This document shows, piece by piece, positions 28,666 to 36,043 of a DNA stretch of 64,000 bases; position 1 is the first letter of the stretch; each line of letters opens with the position of its first letter. The stretch covers positions 682,001 to 746,000 of the forward strand of contig NZ_CP065027.1 of NCBI RefSeq assembly GCF_015711475.1, in the 5' to 3' direction. The notes below the pieces were generated by a model. The model was not told where the DNA came from and ran no database searches. It saw nothing but the letters and a program-made list of their open reading frames with translations. The position numbers and the translations under genes were made by a program. This DNA comes from Actinomyces trachealis. GTDB lineage: Bacteria > Actinomycetota > Actinomycetes > Actinomycetales > Actinomycetaceae.

Positions 28666-29484
28666 TCAGAGGTCGTAGTCCACCACCAGCGGCGCGTGGT
28701 CGCTCCAACGCTCCGCATAAGAGCCCGCCCGGTCCACGGTGGAGGCCTGTGCCCTCGCGGCTGCCGACGGCGTCGCCACCTGGTAGTCGATCCGCCAGCC
28801 CGCGTTGTTGTCAAAGGCCTGACCCCGCTGAGACCACCACGTGTAGGGGCCTTGGACCTCGCCTGCCAGCGCCCGCGCCACATCAACCCAACCTGAGTCG
28901 AACCAGCCCTCCAGGTGTGCGATCTCCTCATCCAGCACGCCCGAGACCTTGTTGTGGTTGGGTTTCCAGTTCTTGATGTCGCGCTCGGAACGCACCACAT
29001 TCAGGTCCCCAGCCATGACTACGGCAGGTCCACCCGCCGCCTCGGCCGCAAGCAGCTCCGCCATACGCGCGTCCACCAGCTCAAAGTGGGCGAGCTTCTG
29101 GCCCAGCTTAGGGGTACCCACCTGCCCAGAGTGCAGGTAGGCGGAGATGACCGTCAGTGGTGCAGCGGCGCCGACGACGTCGATCTCCAGCCAACGGCCC
29201 GAGTCGACGTCGGGCTCCGCTGCTCCTGCGGCCACGCCCAGGCGCCGCGCTCCGAAGGACAGGCCACTGCCATCGCGTAAAGCCACCGCCACACCCGCGC
29301 GGCCCTTGATACGGCAGGGCCAGACAGTGGTCTTATAGCCGGGCAACAGCTGGTCCACCGTCTCCTCGTCGGCGCGCACCTCCTGTAGCAGCAGCACATC
29401 TGGCTGGGAAGTATTGACCCAAGCGTCCATGCCCTTGCGGGCGGCAGCACGGATCCCATTGACATTGACGGTGGCGATACGCAT
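28666..29484 (-). CDS. xthA: Exodeoxyribonuclease III / AP endonuclease
   Basis: A metal-dependent nuclease that cuts DNA at abasic sites in base-excision repair. The 272-residue protein has the expected residues in VNVNGIRAA, LLQEVRADEE (metal Glu), SAYLHSG, AGDLNVV and the terminal SDHAPLVVDY. Length is normal for the family. It stands alone, converging on folD and diverging from the acylphosphatase gene. Confidence 0.94.
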   Translation of the reverse strand: MRIATVNVNGIRAAARKGMDAWVNTSQPDVLLLQEVRADEETVDQLLPGYKTTVWPCRIKGRAGVAVALRDGSGLSFGARRLGVAAGAAEPDVDSGRWLEIDVVGAAAPLTVISAYLHSGQVGTPKLGQKLAHFELVDARMAELLAAEAAGGPAVVMAGDLNVVRSERDIKNWKPNHNKVSGVLDEEIAHLEGWFDSGWVDVARALAGEVQGPYTWWSQRGQAFDNNAGWRIDYQVATPSAAARAQASTVDRAGSYAERWSDHAPLVVDYDL

Positions 29485-29520
29485 GGGCTGAGCCTACGTG
29501 TGGTGGTGTGCCGTGCGCCG

Positions 29521-29552
29521 GTCAAGTCCCTGTCAAGTCCCGTCAAGTCCCT
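29521..29552. repeat. Three tandem copies of GTCAAGTCCC(T)
   Basis: Copies start at 29521, 29532 and 29542 in the 100-base gap between the divergent xthA and acylphosphatase genes. Directly after, a hairpin pairs TCCCTG with CAGGGA around GGCGCAGCGCT. The repeats could be an operator array for the divergent promoters or simple slippage. Confidence 0.7.
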
Positions 29553-29586
29553 GGGCGCAGCGCTCAGGGACGGGTGACAATGAGGT

Positions 29587-29871
29587 ATGAGCGATGAGGA
29601 ACGGGTGGTGCGGGTGCTGGTGCACGGCCACGTCCAAGGCGTGGGTTTCCGCTGGTACACGCAGGAGCAGGCCACGCGCCTGGGCCTAGTGGGAGAGGTT
29701 CGCAACCTAGATGATGGCTCAGTTGAGGTACTCGCGCAGGGGCCGCAGACGCGGGTTGACGCTCTGCTTGCCTGGCTCAGGCACGGTCCGCGTTGGGCTG
29801 AGGTTACAGGGGTGGAGGTCTCAAAGGTCAACGGCAGTCTGCGACGCCGTGGCTTTGTGATCACCAACTAG
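29587..29871 (+). CDS. acyP: Acylphosphatase
   Basis: A small enzyme (94 residues) that hydrolyses carboxyl-phosphate bonds. It has the full signature [14 protein letters not shown] with the phosphate-binding Arg, and [17 protein letters not shown] with the catalytic Asn. The ATG at 29587 gives the normal family length. The gene is isolated and is followed by a hairpin facing galK. Confidence 0.93.
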   Translation: MSDEERVVRVLVHGHVQGVGFRWYTQEQATRLGLVGEVRNLDDGSVEVLAQGPQTRVDALLAWLRHGPRWAEVTGVEVSKVNGSLRRRGFVITN

Positions 29872-29883
29872 ACGGCCCGTGGC

Positions 29884-29921
29884 GGCGCCAACCTGGCTGT
29901 TGCTGCGGCCTGGTTGGCGCC
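29884..29921. terminator. Hairpin between acyP and galK
   Basis: GGCGCCAACC (29884-29893) pairs exactly with GGTTGGCGCC (29912-29921), 12 bases after the acyP stop and between converging genes. No T-tract is present, as is common in high-GC actinobacteria. Confidence 0.6.
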
Positions 29922-30001
29922 ACGAACTGACCGCGTCAGTTAAGACATGACCGCTCTGGCAGCACCGGTGCCCCGGTTTTGCGAGAGGAGCACGGGGCCG
30001 C

Positions 30002-31309
30002 TCAGGCCAGGCGGCCAGCGGGGGCGCTGGGCCGGGCATCTAGGAAGGCTGGGGCCACAAAACCGTGCTCCGCGTAGGCCTTCACCACCGCGCGGGCCAC
30101 CGTATTCACGGCCTCGGCGTCAACCAGAGCAATCGCGCTGCCACCAAAGCCGCCGCCAGTCATGCGCGCGCCGTGCGCCCCAGCGGCGCGCGCGGCCTCC
30201 ACCGCCACGTCCAGCTCAGGGCAGGTGACTTCGTAATCCACGCGCAGAGACTCGTGGCTAGCATCCATGAGCGCACCCACCTGAGCCAGCTTCTCTCCAG
30301 CCAGCGGGAGGCCGTCACCCAGCAGGACCACCAGGTCGCGGGTGCGCTGGATCTCGGTGACCACGTGGCGGGTACGGCGCACCAGCACCTCCGCATCTGC
30401 GGCACCACTGTCCGCTAGCTTGGCCAGGGACTCCTCCAGCCCGGCCACATCCAGGTCAGCCAGTAGGCCCACCCCGAGCAGTCCGGCGGCCTTCTCACAT
30501 GCGGCGCGGCGCGAGGAGTACTGCCCATCCACCAGGGAGTGCTTGGCCTTGGTGTCGATCACCAGCAGCGCCAGGCCGTCAGCAGCCAGGTCAAAGGGCA
30601 CCTGCTCCACCTCACCAGTGCGGCAGTCCAGCTTCAGGGCATGCCCGGCGGAGCAGCGCATGGAGGCAGACTGATCCATCCCACCGGTGGGGGCACCAGC
30701 CATCTCGTTCTCCGCGCGGATACAGGAGGTCACGATGCGGGCGCGGCCGGCGTCGTCGGGCTGCTCCACCGTGCCAGCCATGCCCAGCTCGCACACGTCA
30801 TCTAGGGCTACGGCGGTAGCGCACTCCAGGGCTGCGGAGGAGGACAGGCCACCGCCCAGCGGCACGCAGGAGTACAGGGCTGCGTCAAAGCCCTGGAGCG
30901 GGCCAATGCCGTCCTGCTCTAAGGCCCAGGCCACGCCAGCCACGTAGGCATTCCAGTGAGGGACCTCGCCAGGCGTGCCCTTGGGGCCGATCTGATCCAG
31001 GTCCAGCACGTCCACACTGTCCTTGGTTTGAGGGGAGACCAGGCGGATGGTGCGGTCCTCTCGACGGCGCAGCGCCAGGTGGGCGCGGTGCGGCAGGGCG
31101 ATCGGCAGCGCCAGGCCACCGTTGTAGTCGGTGTGCTCGCCGATGATATTCACCCGTCCCGGCGCATACCAGACGCCGTCGGGCACCTCACCGAAAGTCT
31201 CATGGAACAGGTCAGTGGCGGCGGCTATGCCCTCCTCGGGCGTGAGTGCGGGGGAGAAGACGGGGGCGTCGTTGGTGGCCGTCTCAGGGGTGCTCTCAGG
31301 GCAAGTCAT
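30002..31309 (-). CDS. galK: Galactokinase
   Basis: Phosphorylates galactose to galactose-1-phosphate, first step of the Leloir pathway. A GHMP kinase of about 435 residues with the galactokinase signature GRVNIIGEHTDYNGG, the ATP loop PLGGGLSSSAALE and the C-terminal MTGGGFGGSAIAL. Two ATGs stand side by side; the second (31309) lies six bases after AGGAG and is preferred. It is downstream of a DeoR regulator on the same strand with 84 bases between. galT and galE are not in the window, so the rest of the pathway must lie elsewhere. Confidence 0.94.
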   Translation of the reverse strand: MTCPESTPETATNDAPVFSPALTPEEGIAAATDLFHETFGEVPDGVWYAPGRVNIIGEHTDYNGGLALPIALPHRAHLALRRREDRTIRLVSPQTKDSVDVLDLDQIGPKGTPGEVPHWNAYVAGVAWALEQDGIGPLQGFDAALYSCVPLGGGLSSSAALECATAVALDDVCELGMAGTVEQPDDAGRARIVTSCIRAENEMAGAPTGGMDQSASMRCSAGHALKLDCRTGEVEQVPFDLAADGLALLVIDTKAKHSLVDGQYSSRRAACEKAAGLLGVGLLADLDVAGLEESLAKLADSGAADAEVLVRRTRHVVTEIQRTRDLVVLLGDGLPLAGEKLAQVGALMDASHESLRVDYEVTCPELDVAVEAARAAGAHGARMTGGGFGGSAIALVDAEAVNTVARAVVKAYAEHGFVAPAFLDARPSAPAGRLA

Positions 31310-31361
31310 CATGGGCTCCTGGTGGTGCTAGCTGGATTTTGCTGGTATTTGGCGTGATCGG

Positions 31362-31374
31362 TGGCGGCGCCACG
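31362..31374. promoter_or_regulatory. Palindrome between the DeoR gene and galK
   Basis: GTGGCG and CGCCAC flank one base in the 84-base gap upstream of galK. It could be a regulator site or a small attenuator-like hairpin. The evidence is only the symmetry and position. Confidence 0.35.
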
Positions 31375-31393
31375 ATTCAAAACTGGGTGGCGC

Positions 31394-32224
31394 TCAGGGG
31401 GCAACGATCAAGGTGGTGCCGACCTCGTCTAGTGCCGTCAGGGTGGCCTCATCGGGCTGGACATCAGTGACCAGCACGCCGATCTGCTCCATGGGGCAGA
31501 AAGTCCGCAACCCTAGGATGCCCCACTTGGAGGAGTCCAGGCAGGCCACGGTGGTGCGGCCTGCCTCCACTAGGGCCTGGTTGGTGGCAGCCTCCCGGAG
31601 GTTGGGGGACATCATGCCGTCGGAAGGTAAGAAGCCGTGTGCTCCCAGGAACACCCACTCCACCCGCAGGCGGGCTAGGGCGTCGTTGGCGATCAGTCCG
31701 ACCATGGCGTTGGAGCGGGTGCGTTCCCCTCCAATCAGTAGCACGGAGGGGGCCTCGCGGGACTCGGCGCGGGCAGCGTCAGCGGCGTCGAACAGCAGCT
31801 GGGCGGCGGGCAGGGAGTTGGTGATGATAGTCAGGGTGGACAGGTGCTTCAGTTCAGTAATGGCCTGGGCGACGGCAAGCGTGGTGGTCCCGGCGGACAG
31901 TGCCAGCGAGTCGCCGGGGCGGACCAAGGCCGCCGCTGCCGCACCGATACGGGCTTTGGCCTGGGGGTTGAGCGTGGCTTTGGAGTTGAAGCGCGGCTCG
32001 CTGGTGGTTGAGCCAGCGGCGACGGCGCCGCCGTGCACGCGCTCCACCAGTCCCTGGGAGACGAGTTCGGTGATGTCGCGGCGCACAGTCATTTCTGAGA
32101 TGCCCAGCGCCTCAACCACTTCAGCCACGCGGACGCCCCCGCTGGATGCCACCCGCTCCAGGATGAATTCCTGCCGCTGCCGCGCCAGCATGGGCGTTGC
32201 CTGGGGGTTGGAGGAATGAGTCAT
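31394..32224 (-). CDS. DeoR-family transcriptional regulator
   Basis: A 276-residue sugar-metabolism regulator. The N-terminal helix-turn-helix (RQEFILERVASSGGVRVAEVVEALGISEMTVRRDI) is followed by the DeoR sensor domain, which binds phosphorylated sugars (LALSAGTTTLAVAQAI, LLIGGERTRSNAMVG). Position directly before galK on the same strand suggests that it controls galactose use and itself. The effector cannot be told from the sequence. Confidence 0.9.
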   Translation of the reverse strand: MTHSSNPQATPMLARQRQEFILERVASSGGVRVAEVVEALGISEMTVRRDITELVSQGLVERVHGGAVAAGSTTSEPRFNSKATLNPQAKARIGAAAAALVRPGDSLALSAGTTTLAVAQAITELKHLSTLTIITNSLPAAQLLFDAADAARAESREAPSVLLIGGERTRSNAMVGLIANDALARLRVEWVFLGAHGFLPSDGMMSPNLREAATNQALVEAGRTTVACLDSSKWGILGLRTFCPMEQIGVLVTDVQPDEATLTALDEVGTTLIVAP

Positions 32225-32442
32225 GAAGGTGATTGTGCCAAAGATCGCTCATGCGCGGTCGGTTTCGCGCAGATGCGCACAGGATGGTTGTGGGTGGTGC
32301 TTTACGGTGCAGGCCTGTGTGTTTTGGTGTCTCCGGTTTCCGCGTCCCCACACTCCAGGCCAGCCCCCGTCACCTTCTGATAGCGCGCCAGTCGGGCCAG
32401 CACTGGCATACTTCCAGACGAGCCCCGAGGTCTGGAGGCCCC

Positions 32443-33675
32443 ATGAGCAGCTCAACCGCCCACACTGACGACGCCGTCGGTGGCCTGGCCGCGCTCCAAG
32501 CCAAGGTAAAGCGACTGGTGGCGCGGGCCCAGGAGACCCGCCTGGCTCGCGCCTTCGCCCGCTACGGAACTGCCCGTGGTGCCCTGCTGGCTGGTGGTAT
32601 CGCCTACACCGGGCTGTTCTCCGTCTTCGCTGCCCTGGCCATCGGCGTCACCGTGCTTATGACGGTGCTCGGCTCCCGGCCTTCCTTGCGGGACGCGGTG
32701 CTCGATGGCGTCGGCCGGATGCTGCCGGGCGTGATCGACGACGGTGACGGCTCCGGCCTGGTCTCGATCGATCAGCTCACCTTGGACTCTGCTGTCAACC
32801 TGGGATCCGTAACTGCGGTGGTGGCTCTGCTGTTTTCCGCCATGGGGCTTATGGGGGCGCTGGCCACGGCTCTGCGTGCCATGTTCGGCATTGCCCAGCT
32901 GCCCCGCAACGCCGTTGTCACCCAGCTGCTGAACCTGACGGGGTTCGTAGTGCTGCTGGTCGGCGTCGTCGTCACCGCTGTCGCCTCCATCGTGACCGGC
33001 GTGCTGACCGGGCAGGTGAACGCGCTGCTTCACCTGCCCGGCTGGCTGAGCGGCTGGGGCACGCGCACCGTCACGCTCGCGGTGGCGCTGCTGGTTGACG
33101 CGACAGTGCTCGCGTTACTGATCCGGATCTCTGGTGTGCGTGCGCCGCGCCGCGACCTGGTGACCGGCTCCCTCATGGCGGGCGCGGCCTTTGGCCTGGT
33201 GCGGGAGGTCGGCACCAAGGCCGTGGGATCGGTGGCCAGTAATCCGCTGCTGGCGTCCTTCGCGGCCATAGTCGTACTGGTGCTGTGGATTCACCTGGCC
33301 GCCCGGATCACCCTGCTGGTGGCTGCCTGGATCGCCAACCCACCCAAGCCGCGTGTGGTTAGCCACGCCGACGAGCTGCGTGCCTCCCACCGCCCCAACT
33401 ACGTGACCCTGTCTGCCCCCGCGACCATGGGGTGGCCGCACCAGTCCCTCACCGGGAACCTGGACGCCGATCCCACCCTCCGTCCCGACTATCAGCCGCC
33501 CGCCCCGGCCCCTGACCCCATACCCCGCCACCCCCGTGGACTGCGGGGTTGGTGGGAGCGACGTCGTTTTGTCGCCGCCACCGCCCGCTATGAGAAGGCC
33601 CGCCAGCGCTACTACCTGCCCGCCGCGACGGCGGGGGAGGGTGAGTCTGAGGCTTCTTCCAGCCCGGCCCGTTAG
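32443..33675 (+). CDS. YihY/virulence factor BrkB family membrane protein
   Basis: A 410-residue inner-membrane protein. An N-terminal helix (RLARAFARYGTARGALLAGGIAYTG holds the family start) is followed by about six membrane segments up to residue 300. A hydrophilic, Pro/Arg-rich C-terminal tail of about 110 residues (YQPPAPAPDPIPRHP) follows. The family's substrate or role is not settled; proposed roles include lipid or ion transport in the envelope. CTGGAGG precedes the ATG at 32443; the longer frame from 32233 overlaps the regulator's promoter region. manC follows after nine bases, likely as one transcript. Confidence 0.85.
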   Translation: MSSSTAHTDDAVGGLAALQAKVKRLVARAQETRLARAFARYGTARGALLAGGIAYTGLFSVFAALAIGVTVLMTVLGSRPSLRDAVLDGVGRMLPGVIDDGDGSGLVSIDQLTLDSAVNLGSVTAVVALLFSAMGLMGALATALRAMFGIAQLPRNAVVTQLLNLTGFVVLLVGVVVTAVASIVTGVLTGQVNALLHLPGWLSGWGTRTVTLAVALLVDATVLALLIRISGVRAPRRDLVTGSLMAGAAFGLVREVGTKAVGSVASNPLLASFAAIVVLVLWIHLAARITLLVAAWIANPPKPRVVSHADELRASHRPNYVTLSAPATMGWPHQSLTGNLDADPTLRPDYQPPAPAPDPIPRHPRGLRGWWERRRFVAATARYEKARQRYYLPAATAGEGESEASSSPAR

Positions 33676-33684
33676 CCTGGCAGC

Positions 33685-34836
33685 GTGAATGCAGCTGAAG
33701 CGCCCCAAATCCCCCTCTTCCACGCGATCATTCCGGCAGGTGGGGCTGGCACCCGGCTCTGGCCGCTATCGCGCCGCCATCACCCCAAGTTCCTGCTGGA
33801 CCTGACCGGGCAGGGGCACAGTCTGCTGCAGGGGACGGTGCAGCGGCTGGAACCGGTGGCCGCCTCCGTCACCGTGGTCACCGGGGCCGCCCATGTGGAG
33901 GCGGTGGCGTCCCAGCTGCCGGACCTGCCCGCCGAGAGCCTGCTGGCAGAGCCCTCCCCCCGGGACTCCATGGCCGCTATCGGCCTGGCCGTGACGCTCC
34001 TGGCCAAGCGGCACGGGGCTGAGGCCATCATTGGCTCCTTTGCGGCGGACCACACCATCAAGGACGAGGCGGCCTTCCACGACGCCGTGCGGCAGGCCGT
34101 GCTGCTGGCCCAGGAGGGGTGGGTGGTGACCATCGGGATCGAGGCCACCGGCCCCTCCACCGGCTTCGGCTACATCAGCTCCGGGAAGGCCCTGGGGGTG
34201 GCGGGGGCACCTGCCGGGCGGCGGGTGCTGGCCTTCACCGAGAAGCCCGACGCCGCCACCGCCGCACGCTACCTGGCCACGGGTGGCTACTGGTGGAACG
34301 CGGGGATGTTCGTGGCCCAGGCTGGGGTGCTGTTGGAGCACCTGCGCCGCCAGAAGCCCGCCCTGGCGGCGGGCCTGGAGGTTATCGCCACCGCCTGGGA
34401 CACGCCCTCGCGTGAGGAGGTGCTGCAGCTGACCTGGCCGGGCCTGGAGAAGATCGCCATCGACCATGCGATTGCTGAGCCGGTGGCCGCCGAGGGCGGA
34501 GTGGCGGTGGTGCCTGCTGCAATGGGCTGGAACGATGTGGGCGGTTTTGACGCCCTAACCGCTCTGGTGCCCGCGCGCCAGGAGGGGGCGGCTGCCGGGG
34601 TGGCGGTGCTGGACCGGGCCGCCCACAGGGGAACACCCGCCGACGTGGACGCGGTGGACAGTCAGGGGGCGCTGGTGGCCGCCATGACGGGGCGGCGCGT
34701 GGTCCTGCTGGGCGTGCCTGGGCTGGTAGTGGTGGACACCCCCGACGCCCTGTTGGTCACCACCCCCGAGCACGCCCAGGACGTCAAGGGGGCAGTCGAA
34801 CGTCTGACCGCCACAGACCGCAGCTCCCTACTCTAA
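33685..34836 (+). CDS. manC: Mannose-1-phosphate guanylyltransferase
   Basis: Makes GDP-mannose from mannose-1-phosphate and GTP for mannosylated glycans and lipids. The 383-residue protein has the nucleotidyltransferase motif GGAGTRLWPLSRRHHPKF, the Mg/sugar segment FTEKPD, YWWNAGMF and MGWNDVGGFDAL. The C-terminal cupin isomerase domain of bifunctional ManC proteins is absent. It starts with GTG nine bases after the BrkB-type gene. Together with the phosphohexomutase at 42412-44145 it could supply mannose precursors. Confidence 0.92.
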   Translation: MNAAEAPQIPLFHAIIPAGGAGTRLWPLSRRHHPKFLLDLTGQGHSLLQGTVQRLEPVAASVTVVTGAAHVEAVASQLPDLPAESLLAEPSPRDSMAAIGLAVTLLAKRHGAEAIIGSFAADHTIKDEAAFHDAVRQAVLLAQEGWVVTIGIEATGPSTGFGYISSGKALGVAGAPAGRRVLAFTEKPDAATAARYLATGGYWWNAGMFVAQAGVLLEHLRRQKPALAAGLEVIATAWDTPSREEVLQLTWPGLEKIAIDHAIAEPVAAEGGVAVVPAAMGWNDVGGFDALTALVPARQEGAAAGVAVLDRAAHRGTPADVDAVDSQGALVAAMTGRRVVLLGVPGLVVVDTPDALLVTTPEHAQDVKGAVERLTATDRSSLL

Positions 34837-35007
34837 AGAACCTCCCCCTTCTGTACTGTGAGCCATACTGTAAGGCCGGGACATATGGTTCACGAAACCG
34901 TTAAGGGTGCCCTTGCTTGCTGCTTGCAGGGGCTTGTGTCGCAGGAGTAAGTGGCCGACGGCGCCTGCCCCAGGCCGTAGGCAGCCCGGGTGAGGGAGGA
35001 TAGATCC

Positions 35008-35841
35008 GTGACAGCATCATCGGCCCATCAGCACAATGCCAGCCCTGCCCGCACAGGCGCCCCCAGTCGCCGCCTGGTCCTGCGCGGAGGCCTCACCGGA
35101 GCGCACCTGCAGGTGCAGGCCACCGACGGATCGGGCGTTGTCACCATGACCCAGCAGGACGGCACCACCTGCGGAGCCACCACCCTGCTTGGCGCGCACC
35201 TGTTGCTCGGCGGCAGCCTGCCGACGGCGACCAGCCTCGGAGGCCTGGAACTCCCGGAGTTGCTGGGGGTCCTGCAACGCAGTCTGCAGCGCCACCTGAA
35301 CCGTAACGCCGCCGGTGGGGCGGTGCTGCTGCCCTGGACCCGCCACCTGGGCTCCACCCCTTGGGCCGTGGCCGCCGAGATGACCCGGATCGTGCGTGCC
35401 CAGCGCCCCCAGACCCTCGCCTACCACCTGCGCTGGGTGCGGGACTACGGCCAACTCTGGCCTCAGGTGGTCGAGCGCCTACGCCGCCACCTGGCCGCGG
35501 GGGAGCCGGTCGTCCTGCTCACCGGCGGGCCGCTGCGGCACGCCCCCGCCGCCACTGACGAGGCCCGCGCCAGCATGCGGATTGCCACCCTGCTTGCCCA
35601 CTTCCCGGCCCTGCCCCGCCACTATGTGCTGGCCGTGCCCTGGGAGCTGCTGGACCAGGATGATCCGGGCCTGGGGCAGGTGCCGCTTTACGAGCCCTCT
35701 GCGGGCACCATCAGCAACCTGGACTTGCTGGCACCCCGGGATCGTTACGCCAGCGGCCCGCCTGCCCTGGGGTACTGGCCCCGCGTCCTAGGCGTCATCA
35801 TGCCGGGGAGGCGGAAGGGGCACCTGCCCGTGACTGAGTAG
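35008..35841 (+). CDS. Unrecognised protein with a C39/papain-like cysteine peptidase layout
   Basis: A 277-residue cytoplasmic protein with no signal peptide. I do not recognise a named family. The segment TQQDGTTCGATTLLGA (Gln49/50, Cys55) resembles the Q...CG start of C39-like peptidases. Later LAAGEPVVLLTG, LPRHYVLAV (His205) and VPLYEPSAGT (Glu229 in the usual Asp/Asn place of YDPxxG) follow in the order and spacing of a papain-like fold. So it is probably a cysteine-peptidase-fold protein, active or not. The GTG at 35008 has GGGAGG upstream. It is 170 bases after manC and ends before a strong bidirectional hairpin. Confidence 0.65.
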   Translation: MTASSAHQHNASPARTGAPSRRLVLRGGLTGAHLQVQATDGSGVVTMTQQDGTTCGATTLLGAHLLLGGSLPTATSLGGLELPELLGVLQRSLQRHLNRNAAGGAVLLPWTRHLGSTPWAVAAEMTRIVRAQRPQTLAYHLRWVRDYGQLWPQVVERLRRHLAAGEPVVLLTGGPLRHAPAATDEARASMRIATLLAHFPALPRHYVLAVPWELLDQDDPGLGQVPLYEPSAGTISNLDLLAPRDRYASGPPALGYWPRVLGVIMPGRRKGHLPVTE

Positions 35842-35943
35842 ACCCCGAGCAGCAACCTGGAGCCCACCGCGGTCCTCACCCCGTACCCACCGCTCCCCAT
35901 GCCTGGCGGCACCTCCCGGTGGCAGCGCCGCCTGCTCCCAGGT

Positions 35944-35984
35944 ACGTCTGTGGGGGCGGAACACTGCTCCACCCCCACAGACGT
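35944..35984. terminator. Long perfect hairpin between converging genes
   Basis: Arms 35944-35956 and 35972-35984 are 13 bases each and perfectly complementary, and GGA/TCC extends the stem inside. It lies between the C39-like gene and the converging FG-GAP gene and probably ends both. Confidence 0.7.
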
Positions 35985-36043
35985 CTGCGCTGCCCGTCTA
36001 GGGTCCTTCTGCCAGGACCACCGTCGGAAGGCAGCCCGTTTGC

